This document shows positions 54,948 to 62,732 of a DNA stretch of 64,000 nt, piece by piece (position 1 is the stretch's first letter; each line of letters starts with the position of its first letter). The stretch is from positions 20,679 to 84,678 of the forward strand of contig DATAZE010000026.1 of assembly GCA_036272195.1 (NCBI GenBank), read 5' to 3'. The notes beneath the pieces are model-generated. The model did no database searches. It saw nothing but the letters and a program-made list of their open reading frames with translations, and was not told the origin of the DNA. This stretch comes from DASXHY01 sp036272195 (GTDB lineage: Bacteria > Verrucomicrobiota > Verrucomicrobiia > Limisphaerales > DASXHY01). Position numbers and translations under genes: made by a program.

Positions 54948-56120
54948 TTAGCTATTCGACCACAACGCATTCGCGTACTCTCTCTCGGAGGTGCCAAGTG
55001 GCCGGATATGTGTGCTCCGCCTGATTCGAGCCGATGCGAAGAAGCCCGCGCAGAAGTCCCGCACCGCACAACTATCGCACTCTTCAAAGTAGATATTCTT
55101 CCAATCGGAAATCGATTTGCGGGCAAACCTCCACAGGCTTTTTGGAAGCAAACAAAGTGGCAAATTATAAATAGAAACATTCATTCTCGCGGAAACCAAC
55201 TCCGCTACGGCTTCTCGAAGCTGGTCCTCGTAAGCCGAAGGATCAATCCAGAGACTTTCAAGGTTGCTTTTGGCATATCCCATAATCTCCAGGCCCATGA
55301 ATGTCACATGGTGAACAAACGGGAGATTGCGGCGAATGAATTTTGCAAAATGAGCCATTCGCTCGAATGTGTGGCGGTGTATCACAAAGCGAATCTCGAT
55401 TCTCTGCCCCACACGAGCTAAATTCAGGATTCCCAGAATTGTCTGAGAGAATGCACCGCGGGCTTGGACGACGAAGTCGTGTAAATCGTCCACATCCGCA
55501 TAGAGGGGAATGCCGATCATAAAATCGGGGTGTTGGATAGCCGCGATTCTTTCCGCGTATTTCAAATAGCTAAACGACCGCCCATTCGAAAGCATGTGCA
55601 AAGCAGTTTTTGGCAAATGATCTTTCGTTGCCTGAATAAGTGACAGCAAGTCTGCAAAGCGAAGCGTCGGCTCACCTCCCGTGATGCCCAACTCCCGAGT
55701 GCTTGGAGACATCAGCGGGATGACTTTCAGCCAATCCTCGATCAAATAGTCGTCGTCTATGTCCCGAGGCGGTTGAGAACACATCAGACATTTGCTATTG
55801 CATCGCTCCGTCACGAGCATTGCATTAAAGGATGAGTTTTTCCGGTAGAGAACCGAGATTTGGCCAGACGGATCAAAGCGCAATATGTCGCCGTCTTTAA
55901 CATAATCTAATTCGGCCGGCAACTTAGCGGCATCGCAGTTTTCTGCGGGGGCATTTCTCGTTAGGATGATTGGAAAGCCAGCGGTATCGCGCTTATCGAC
56001 AGAATCGCAAACTAGCACCAAGTTGTGGCGAAACTCTTGGGGACGATCGAATGATTCGGTTACGCGCAAGATTGTTCTGCGTGATGGCCTGAGATTGGGA
56101 ACAGTCGAGTGTAGCCTCAT
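54948..56120 (-). CDS. hxsC: His-Xaa-Ser system radical SAM maturase HxsC
   Basis: This 390-residue radical SAM enzyme has the iron-sulfur motif CNSKCLMCSQPP, which is characteristic of HxsC. It also has LGITGGEPTLRFADLL, MLSNGRSF, and a C-terminal cysteine cluster for auxiliary clusters (CDSCAVRDFC). It would install a modification on the HxS repeats of HxsA together with HxsB. The start overlaps the hxsB stop in an ATGA arrangement. It is the last gene of the hxsD-small ORF-hxsB-hxsC run. Confidence 0.92.
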   Translation of the reverse strand: MRLHSTVPNLRPSRRTILRVTESFDRPQEFRHNLVLVCDSVDKRDTAGFPIILTRNAPAENCDAAKLPAELDYVKDGDILRFDPSGQISVLYRKNSSFNAMLVTERCNSKCLMCSQPPRDIDDDYLIEDWLKVIPLMSPSTRELGITGGEPTLRFADLLSLIQATKDHLPKTALHMLSNGRSFSYLKYAERIAAIQHPDFMIGIPLYADVDDLHDFVVQARGAFSQTILGILNLARVGQRIEIRFVIHRHTFERMAHFAKFIRRNLPFVHHVTFMGLEIMGYAKSNLESLWIDPSAYEDQLREAVAELVSARMNVSIYNLPLCLLPKSLWRFARKSISDWKNIYFEECDSCAVRDFCAGFFASARIRRSTHIRPLGTSEREYANALWSNS

Positions 56121-57592
56121 GAAGCCCAGCTCCGGAGGACTCTGCTTTTATCGTCATCCCGCTCTAAAATACTTATTAAATGCCGGATGATTTCCATATT
56201 GCGGCGGCAAAACGAACTGGTTGGCCGATGTCCGATGACGCTTCCCTGAGTCGCGTGATTGTAAACCGGGTCGGTTCCACAGTAATGAGAAAACGCACAC
56301 TCGCTACACCCTGGCATCCCCTCGAGCACGGTATCGAAGACCGTTTCCATGAGGGGGCTTTCAAGGAAAATCTCGCGATACGAGTGCTGGTGAACATTCC
56401 CGAGCCGAAAAGTGAAATCACCCATTTCAGCCAGCATCCGGGACTCGTCCGATGCGTAAACGTCGCCGTTGTAATTATAGACCAAAACGCTGATCCCAAG
56501 GCCGCTGGGCGATTGGAGATCGACATACCCGGTGCTATACGGAGTAAGAATTTTTCGCAGCAAGATTCCCGCGTATTCCTCGCGGAAAGGTGTCCCTTCG
56601 AGATTAAGTCTCAGAACATGTTCAAGGCCGCGCTTGTAAAACGAAAGAAACCGATCCGTATCATATCCAATTCTCGCTTTGCTCTTAACCGCAAAACCAA
56701 AGGGGCTGATCCATCGCAAGAAGATGGACCGAAAATTCTGTTTCACATACTCGTCAATTATCCGCTCCGGCTGTTCTAGGCTTTGGGCCGTGGTGGTCAT
56801 CAGGGCGGAGACGAAATCATGGCCGAGAGCTTTTCGAATTCGATCGATTCCCGCCACGGTTCTTCCATAGCTATCATTTTCTGGTCGAGGGCGGTTATGA
56901 TTATGAATGTCGCTGGGTCCGTCCAAGGAGCAGGAGAATCGGATTTTGTGCTCGCCAGCGAATTGCACGATGTCATCAGTTAGAAAGGATAAGTTCGTTG
57001 CAATAACGAATTCGACATTTCGACCCGTAGCTTTCGCTTCAACCTCCCGAACGATGTATTTAATGAGGTCAAAATTCAAGAGAGCCTCGCCGCCTTGGAA
57101 TTCCACTTTTAAGTAATGAGAGGGCGATTGCAGCATCAGGCTGATGGCCTTCCTGGCGGTTTCAGCCGACATATCAAATGAATCGCGGTCCTCGGAAACT
57201 CTGGAAACCTGACAGTAATGGCATGAATGGTCGCAACGAAGGGAAACAACGAAGATGTGCAGGGAAGTAAATTCTTTCAGATAAGCCTGCTTCGTCCGGT
57301 ACTTGGCAGACAAAAGCTCGACGGCCGCCGACGAATCTCCGTCGAATAAAAAATGCCGAGCCTTCAAGTCGGCATAAATCGGATCGGTTTTCGGAAGGCG
57401 ATGAGAAACAAGGCTTTCCAGGCGTCCCTGTTCGAGGACAAGATGCTCCCCAACCAAATTCACCAAAACATAGTTCGCTGAGTCCAAGCCGGTGACCTTG
57501 AACGGCAGCAACTGATAGCCAGCATGCTGATATGCCGAGAGCGGCTTGAATGGCTTTCTTAATGGGACGCTACTCGTTTGCATTGGCCCCAT
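56117..57592 (-). CDS. hxsB: His-Xaa-Ser system radical SAM maturase HxsB
   Basis: This is about 491 residues. The radical SAM motif is CDHSCHYCQVSR, followed by VEFQGGEALLNFDLI, SLDGPSDIHN and a C-terminal SPASM-like cysteine region (CSECAFSHYCGTDPVYNHA...CRR) for auxiliary iron-sulfur clusters. It has the layout of SPASM peptide maturases and the family look of HxsB. The frame is open to 57679; ATG codons at 57592 (with GGAG upstream) or 57583 are likely starts, both overlapping the small ORF stop. It is coupled to hxsC. Confidence 0.92.
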   Translation of the reverse strand: MGPMQTSSVPLRKPFKPLSAYQHAGYQLLPFKVTGLDSANYVLVNLVGEHLVLEQGRLESLVSHRLPKTDPIYADLKARHFLFDGDSSAAVELLSAKYRTKQAYLKEFTSLHIFVVSLRCDHSCHYCQVSRVSEDRDSFDMSAETARKAISLMLQSPSHYLKVEFQGGEALLNFDLIKYIVREVEAKATGRNVEFVIATNLSFLTDDIVQFAGEHKIRFSCSLDGPSDIHNHNRPRPENDSYGRTVAGIDRIRKALGHDFVSALMTTTAQSLEQPERIIDEYVKQNFRSIFLRWISPFGFAVKSKARIGYDTDRFLSFYKRGLEHVLRLNLEGTPFREEYAGILLRKILTPYSTGYVDLQSPSGLGISVLVYNYNGDVYASDESRMLAEMGDFTFRLGNVHQHSYREIFLESPLMETVFDTVLEGMPGCSECAFSHYCGTDPVYNHATQGSVIGHRPTSSFCRRNMEIIRHLISILERDDDKSRVLRSWAS

Positions 57593-57764
57593 TCTGCTCC
57601 AGCGAGTGCCGGAGCGCCTTCGTAATGCAATCCCAAAAATCATTGTCGGCCAAAGGGAGCTGCCCTCCGTTCGAGACATCTTCCCACCAGGGGCTGTTGG
57701 CGCAATATTCTTTCAGCACCTCGGGGTCGAAAAACGGCTCTTCAAATTTGAGTTTTGGCATCAT
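57570..57764 (-). CDS. 64-residue protein inside the hxs operon
   Basis: The frame overlaps the end of hxsD by 23 bases and the start of hxsB by 14-23 bases, so it is sandwiched in a fully overlapping operon. The sequence is acidic and tryptophan-containing (FEEPFFDPEVLKEYCANSPWWEDVSNGG, NDFWDCITKALRHSLE). It does not look like any protein I know. It could be a peptide-handling partner or an additional substrate. Confidence 0.7.
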   Translation of the reverse strand: MMPKLKFEEPFFDPEVLKEYCANSPWWEDVSNGGQLPLADNDFWDCITKALRHSLEQNGANANE

Positions 57765-58134
57765 CCGAAATCATTATTTTTTTTGGATCTTCGAAAGGCT
57801 CGGCCGCCTCGGCGTCGGCATTGACCAGCGAGGTCTTTGAAAGAGCGTGGGCTAAGATCAGGTTTTTAAATGGCTCGCTTTCCTTGGACACGCGTTCTTG
57901 GAGGGACTGGATAAGTAAATCGTTCATGAACTGCTCGGGAAGATGTTCTAAATTCATTCCCGGCTTTGGTTTGAACCTCGCTTCAATAACGTCGTCGCCG
58001 TCAGTTTGGAGATGTAAATAGCAGCGCCCTGTGTACCAATACGCGGTCTTGAGCAATGCGTTCAAGCTGAAGATTCTCATGTCAATCTTGACCAGCAAGA
58101 CCCCGTTGTCATCAGATACAAAATCCTGACGCAT
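57742..58134 (-). CDS. hxsD: His-Xaa-Ser system protein HxsD
   Basis: This 130-residue protein has the HxsD pattern (VKIDMRIFSLNALLKTAYWYTGRCYLHLQ, FMNDLLIQSLQERVSKESEPFKNLILAHAL). In this system HxsD is a small partner of the two radical SAM enzymes and probably presents the substrate, in the manner of RiPP recognition proteins; that role is inferred. It heads the hxsD-hxsB-hxsC run and diverges from hxsA across 117 bases. Confidence 0.88.
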   Translation of the reverse strand: MRQDFVSDDNGVLLVKIDMRIFSLNALLKTAYWYTGRCYLHLQTDGDDVIEARFKPKPGMNLEHLPEQFMNDLLIQSLQERVSKESEPFKNLILAHALSKTSLVNADAEAAEPFEDPKKIMISDDAKTQI

Positions 58135-58251
58135 GCTCGGTGTGTTTTACCTCGCTTTCCGTCCCGATTAAAGAGATTTCTCCAGAGAATTTCGTGTCTG
58201 ATTTTTGTTGATTGAAGTTCGGAAGGGTGCAGAATGCCGTGAATCCTAATT

Positions 58252-59136
58252 ATGGACCACAAGAAAAAATTGCGGGGAATTTTTTCTCTATCCACTGCGG
58301 TTGCCGCGTTGGTTCAAAACTCGGCTTCGGCACATTCAACGGCGCCTCAGCATCCCCGTCCGCAGGACAGGGACACTCCTCAATCGCTTCAGCCGGGCCC
58401 GGAAAAGCTGCTATTCAGGCCGGCTGATCAAATTGAGAAGTTATATGTAGGTCACAGCTCGCACGCTTCGCATGCATCCCATTATTCAGGTTCAGGAAAT
58501 TCTTATGACTCCTCCGGCTCGACTTACACCACTCCCGCGCCCAATAATAATTATTCCACGCCGATAATACCTGCGACTCCGCCTGCAACATACACTCAAC
58601 CAGCACAACCGGTCGTGCACAAAGATGACCCGGATTACGCAGCGAGGCTTTTAGCCACAAAAATAGAGTGGGCGGATGAAGGCCTCCCTAGTTATCAATA
58701 TGAAATAGGCATGATGTATTTAACGGGAAACGGCCTTGAAAAAGACGAGAACAAGGGAAGAGACTATATCGGACGCGCGGCTCATCAAGGTTTCCAGGAC
58801 GCTGTCGCCAAGTTAAAGGCGTTGAATAGCATTTCGACGCCAGAAACTCAAATTGGGCAGACGAACAGCGCAGCCTCAAATAATGTCATGCCAATTGAAA
58901 ATCCCGGGACCAATGAAGTGCAGCGCGCGGTCGCGCCAGATCCTGTCCAGTTGCTGGCAACTAAAGCCGCTAATGGCTCAGCGTCGGCGCAATACGAATT
59001 GGGACTTCGGTATGTTAAGGGCTTAGGCGTCGCGAAGAATTTAGAAAAAGGGAGATTTTATCTTGAAATGGCCACCGCGCAGGGTGATGCGGATGCCATC
59101 AATCTTCTTCAAACGATCCCATCCACCGGGAATTGA
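58252..59136 (+). CDS. hxsA: His-Xaa-Ser repeat protein HxsA with Sel1 repeats
   Basis: This is a 294-residue exported protein with an N-terminal signal (about 10-27, ending ASA). Residues 68-79 read HSSHASHASHYS, four consecutive His-Xaa-Ser triplets, preceded by FRPADQIEKLYVG. This is the presumed substrate of HxsB and HxsC. A low-complexity Ser/Thr/Pro/Asn linker follows. The C-terminal half has two Sel1-like repeats (YEIGMMYLTGNGLEKDENKGRDYI and YELGLRYVKGLGVAKNLEKGRFYL). It diverges from hxsD. The modified product and its target are not readable from sequence. Confidence 0.92.
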   Translation: MDHKKKLRGIFSLSTAVAALVQNSASAHSTAPQHPRPQDRDTPQSLQPGPEKLLFRPADQIEKLYVGHSSHASHASHYSGSGNSYDSSGSTYTTPAPNNNYSTPIIPATPPATYTQPAQPVVHKDDPDYAARLLATKIEWADEGLPSYQYEIGMMYLTGNGLEKDENKGRDYIGRAAHQGFQDAVAKLKALNSISTPETQIGQTNSAASNNVMPIENPGTNEVQRAVAPDPVQLLATKAANGSASAQYELGLRYVKGLGVAKNLEKGRFYLEMATAQGDADAINLLQTIPSTGN

Positions 59137-59174
59137 AGAGGTCCAAAACCGCTCTCCTTCGTCTTACGTTAAAA

Positions 59175-60092
59175 ATGAAAACAATCTACGCGCCACTTTT
59201 GTGCTTATGTTTTGTATTTGCATCGCAAAATATCTCGTTCGCTTGGAGCGGTCCCGGGCACATGCTCATCGCGGCCATCGCATACAGGAATCTTTCCGAC
59301 CACGAGAAACGCGTGGTTTCTGAATTATTGAAACATCATCCGGACTACGGTAGATGGACAAATGCATTTTCAGCGGAATTAGCCCCTGTTGATTTGGACA
59401 CCTTTGCTTTTATGCGAGCGAGTACTTGGCCAGACGAAATTAGGCGGCATGGCAGCCCGTATGATCATCCCCAATGGCATTATGTAGATTATCCCCTGGA
59501 ACCACCGGATTTTCCGAATAAACCGAGTCCTTATCCTAATGACGACATTCTTTATGGCATCGCTCAATCCGAGAGAAGTCTTCAAGATCAATCCAGTTCG
59601 CCTGAGTTGAAAGCCGTGTATCTGAGTTGGCTCATTCATTTGGTTGGGGACATTCACCAGCCTCTCCATTGTTGCACGTTAGTGAACACAAATTATCCCG
59701 CGCCGGCCGGGGACAAAGGAGGGAACGGTTTCTTCGTGAGGCCCGGTGATGTGGGCGTGAATCTGCATAGTATCTGGGATAAGGCCCTCGGAGCGACGGC
59801 AAATCCCAGGCTTCAATACAATTACGCAACAGAGCTCCTTTCGCAACGTTCGCGTGCGATGCTGCCGGAGTTGGAAAAGGATAAAACCCCTGAATCGTGG
59901 AGCAAGGAAAGCCGGATGATCGCGATTGAAATCGGCTATTTGCGCGGCAATCTCCAGGGAGGCACGAATGCAGCGAGTGCAATTCCGCTGCCCGGCGACT
60001 ACGTAAAAAATTTGAAAATCATCTCGGAGCGCCAGGCGGCATTGGCGGGTTTTCGCTTGGCCGACGATATCAAGCATCACATAAGCCAATGA
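59175..60092 (+). CDS. secreted S1/P1-type nuclease
   Basis: This is about 305 residues. A signal peptide (MKTIYAPLLCLCFVFASQNISFA) leaves a mature N-terminal Trp (WSGPGHMLIAAIAY). In this zinc-dependent family that Trp ligates the trinuclear centre. Further ligands are seen in WHYVDYP, WLIHLVGDIHQPLH, GDKGGN and NLHSIWDKAL. It degrades single-stranded nucleic acids or removes 3-prime phosphates outside the cytoplasm. The frame starts at 59133, but the ATG at 59175 begins the signal peptide. It follows hxsA by 38 bases and may be cotranscribed. Confidence 0.93.
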   Translation: MKTIYAPLLCLCFVFASQNISFAWSGPGHMLIAAIAYRNLSDHEKRVVSELLKHHPDYGRWTNAFSAELAPVDLDTFAFMRASTWPDEIRRHGSPYDHPQWHYVDYPLEPPDFPNKPSPYPNDDILYGIAQSERSLQDQSSSPELKAVYLSWLIHLVGDIHQPLHCCTLVNTNYPAPAGDKGGNGFFVRPGDVGVNLHSIWDKALGATANPRLQYNYATELLSQRSRAMLPELEKDKTPESWSKESRMIAIEIGYLRGNLQGGTNAASAIPLPGDYVKNLKIISERQAALAGFRLADDIKHHISQ

Positions 60093-60252
60093 AGATGTGA
60101 TCAGAGATAAAAGTTGCCGGGGCGGCAAGTTTGGCCGCCGCCGCAACACCCTTTTTCCTTCGGTATAACTTAAAGCAAAAAGCTTAAAGAAAAAGGGTGA
60201 TCCCGCGTAGGAATCACCCGATAGATGTTGCATTTGTTACACTCCAAAATAG

Positions 60253-60278
60253 CCATTATGCCGAGCTCGGCATAATGG
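60253..60278. repeat. 26-bp perfect palindrome
   Basis: CCATTATGCCGAG is followed directly by its inverse complement. The half-site resembles the ends (CTCGGCATTATC) of the adjacent 78-bp palindrome, so it may be two abutting element ends. Confidence 0.75.
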
Positions 60279-60374
60279 TTATTTTCTGTAGCGTTTGATA
60301 ATGCCTAGTTCATGGGGCGATTCTTCAAATCGTTGAGGAATCGCCTTTTTTTCATTTTTCAACTCGGCATTATC
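60277..60374 (+). repeat. 98-bp repeat copy A (radC-tail fragment plus 78-bp palindrome)
   Basis: The first 20 bases (GGTTATTTTCTGTAGCG...) match the last codons and stop of the ArdC-RadC gene. Bases 60297-60374 form a 78-bp palindrome with ends GATAATGCC and GGCATTATC and an inner GGCGATTC/GAATCGCC stem. It matches copy B (62635-62732) in inverted orientation. Confidence 0.85.
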
Positions 60375-60516
60375 AGAGGGCTTGCAGAAAGGCCCAGAGT
60401 TGGTCTGGTGGGCGATATTCGAGATCTCGTGTTGAAATTGCTCCAGCCTCTGCGCCTTTGCACGGCACCGCCTGATCTACTTGACGATGGATATTCAGGA
60501 AATCGCGGCGACGCGC

Positions 60517-62310
60517 TCATCCAGGCGCTCGCCGTTTTTTGCGCGAACGGATGAAGGCGAACAAACGCAAAAGAACGCTCCCAACTAAAACGGCAACCAC
60601 TAGGTTGCGATAGCCGACAAATGAATCCCGGATTGGAGGGCGGATTTTCCGCCAGATTTTCCCAACGGACTCTTTGTCCGCCAGATCGGTTTTCGCAGTG
60701 AAACTGGTCACATCACCTTTCCCATTTTTAGTGAATGTGACTCGAACCGGCAGGTAGGAGCAGAAGAAATTTGTTTCGGACTCAGGATAAAATTCGAGGG
60801 TCATCTGCCCTTCTGACTTCATGATGAGGCGGTCTCCGTCGTAGCTCATCGTCGCGGTCGTGCCGGACGCGAGCTTATAATCTCCCACACAGTCATCGAA
60901 GGCTTTGGGGTCGATGCCGGCGATTACGGGCACTCCGGGTATTTCGGCGGTTTTGGGTGGTTCATCTGAGAACTTGGTAAACGTCACTGGCTCGGTTCCA
61001 TAGATAAAGGAAATCATGCCAGTGACTTTGTTTTGGGCGTCCCGCGTGAAAGTGACGGGCGTGCCGCTGACTCGCAAAAAGAAATTTCCTTTGGAATCCG
61101 GGACCAGTTCCGTGCTGAGATGCACTGATCCCCGCATAAAAAGCCGATCCTTCTCGCATCGAATCCCGATGACATTGTTGGGGGTCGTTTGGTAACTGCC
61201 CACAAACGCGTCGCACGCTTGGCGATTGAGCGTCACTGTCTTGGGCCGCTTGTCTCCCTGCCACTGACTGTTGAGCAGGAGAAAACCCAGGTCTGTACCA
61301 GGGTCAAACATCGAATTGGAGAGCACCACTACGCCACGTCGGCGTTTTTTGTCAAACCCCACAAACGCGGAGCAACCAAATGTTCCTCCCGCGTGCCAGA
61401 TAATATCTCCCGAACAAGACCATGCCAAAGCCTGATTCTCCACTCGGACAACCTGCGTCTTCTCCATCAGCGGCGACAACCGTGATGGTGTCAGCCCAAT
61501 GTTGGCCGACAAATACTTCAACATGTCATTGGCGGAGGAGCGGATCGCGCCAGCGCCCGCGATCGGTTCGGGAAAATCCAAGTCCTCCACTGATTTGCCG
61601 AACCAATCATGCCCGACGGCCTGGCGCGCCCGTAGTTCGGGCGTTAACCTTATTCGGGTGCTGTCCAATTTGAGGGGATTGCAAATCCGGTCCACCACCA
61701 GCGATTCAAAATTCGTGCCCGCCTTCAGCGCGATGGCCTGCGCAAGCAGCCCCATCCCTAGATTGGAATATTCCACCTTCTCTCCGGGACTCCGCCGCAA
61801 GGTATAACCCGATAGGAATTCATACAACTGTTCCGTCGTGTAACCTGCGTAAGGATTATTCCAATGTGGAGGCGACAGATTGTCGGGATCAGACGGGAGG
61901 CCCGATGTGTGGGTTGCCAAATGAAGCAACGTGATTTCCCCGCCGTGATATGTCGAGACTTTAACGGAGTCAGGCAGATATTTCCGAACCGGATCATCCA
62001 ACCTCATCTCCCCCCGCTCAATCATGTCCTCCAGCAGCAGCGTAGTAAATGTTTTGGTGACGGAGCCGATTTCAAACACGGTGTCTCCATTCACTTCCGG
62101 GCTCCCGCCGTTGTCCGCTTTCCCGTAGCTGATGACTTGTTGCCCGTCTTCATCCACGATTCCCACTACCATGCCAATGCTTCTTTGATCGAGTTCGATG
62201 TGATCTCGGAGCAAAGCTCTGACGGCATTGGTGAAATCCTCGGCGGCGGCGGCACGCGTAAAGGCCGTCAAAAGTACGACGAAACAAACCGTTCGAGATG
62301 TCATTCTCAT
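60517..62310 (-). CDS. exported serine beta-lactamase-family hydrolase with C-terminal membrane helix
   Basis: This is a 597-residue protein of the penicillin-binding-protein-like / class C beta-lactamase fold. A signal peptide spans residues 1-23. SxxK is at 83-86 (SVTK), the YxN motif is YSNLGMG, and HAGG replaces KTG (WHAGGTFGCSAF). A beta-barrel extension and a terminal membrane helix with a basic tail (LVVAVLVGSVLLRLFAFIRSRKKRR) follow. It could be a D-amino-acid-peptide hydrolase, an esterase or a beta-lactamase; the motifs do not decide. It is flanked by the inverted 98-bp repeats and so may move as a unit. Confidence 0.9.
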   Translation of the reverse strand: MRMTSRTVCFVVLLTAFTRAAAAEDFTNAVRALLRDHIELDQRSIGMVVGIVDEDGQQVISYGKADNGGSPEVNGDTVFEIGSVTKTFTTLLLEDMIERGEMRLDDPVRKYLPDSVKVSTYHGGEITLLHLATHTSGLPSDPDNLSPPHWNNPYAGYTTEQLYEFLSGYTLRRSPGEKVEYSNLGMGLLAQAIALKAGTNFESLVVDRICNPLKLDSTRIRLTPELRARQAVGHDWFGKSVEDLDFPEPIAGAGAIRSSANDMLKYLSANIGLTPSRLSPLMEKTQVVRVENQALAWSCSGDIIWHAGGTFGCSAFVGFDKKRRRGVVVLSNSMFDPGTDLGFLLLNSQWQGDKRPKTVTLNRQACDAFVGSYQTTPNNVIGIRCEKDRLFMRGSVHLSTELVPDSKGNFFLRVSGTPVTFTRDAQNKVTGMISFIYGTEPVTFTKFSDEPPKTAEIPGVPVIAGIDPKAFDDCVGDYKLASGTTATMSYDGDRLIMKSEGQMTLEFYPESETNFFCSYLPVRVTFTKNGKGDVTSFTAKTDLADKESVGKIWRKIRPPIRDSFVGYRNLVVAVLVGSVLLRLFAFIRSRKKRRAPG

Positions 62311-62634
62311 GTTTGTGGACCGCCCAACGAGCGATGACCAAATCCAATGGCGTCATGCTTAGTGCCTCGATTAGCGGACGCTGCGCTTGCATCCCAAACA
62401 TTCTGCTTTGGTGAATCTTCTTCCATCGATTTGACGAACGGACCGCGCGGATCATGCCAAGTCCGGTGGAATAAAAAAAGAGCGATTTCTCAGCTTGTTG
62501 CTGCAAAGCTGTGTAGATGAGGGCCGATGGGGCCGATTTGCAAACGCTGCAAGTCTTCAGCATGGGGATTAAAACGAGCATTCATAAGTGTCATTCCTTT
62601 CTTTGGGTTGAGGTTTACAAGGGAATGACACCCG
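62311..62634. other. gene-poor stretch between serine hydrolase and copy B repeat
   Basis: It contains a hairpin GTGTCATTCC/GGAATGACAC (62588-62631). A frame that overlaps the hydrolase start continues to 62581 and includes a short CSVCKSAPSA-like segment. That frame could be a gene remnant but has no family support. Confidence 0.5.
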
Positions 62635-62732
62635 GATAATGCCGAGTTGAACAATAAAAAAGGGGCGATTCATCAATGATTTGAAGATTCGCCCTCTGCG
62701 CTCGGCATTATCAATCGCTACAGAAAATAGCC
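62635..62732 (-). repeat. 98-bp repeat copy B (radC 3-prime end plus 78-bp palindrome)
   Basis: Bases 62635-62712 form the 78-bp palindrome and 62713-62732 are the end of the ArdC-RadC gene and its stop. The sequence is about 80 percent or more identical by eye to copy A in opposite orientation. It lies immediately after the radC-type stop on the minus strand. Confidence 0.85.

Larger units (their letters stand above)
60093..60516. other. repeat-rich gene-free stretch after the nuclease gene
   Basis: It holds several hairpins and no credible gene. These are ACCCTTTTTC/GAAAAAGGGT (60148-60198), GGGTGAT/ATCACCC (60195-60219), a 26-bp perfect palindrome (60253-60278), and one copy of the 98-bp repeat (60277-60374). 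A 75-90 codon frame across the repeat is an artefact. Confidence 0.7.

Noticed and set aside
60312..60554. 80-codon frame on the plus strand resembling the 62569-62751 minus-strand frame
   Set aside because: The similarity (FFKSL.NR.FFI.QLGII) comes only from both frames reading through copies of the same 78-bp palindrome.
62150..62581. 143-codon frame on the minus strand overlapping the serine hydrolase start
   Set aside because: It lies largely out of frame over the hydrolase N-terminus and over non-coding sequence, and no conserved family was recognised. A gene remnant is possible but unsupported.
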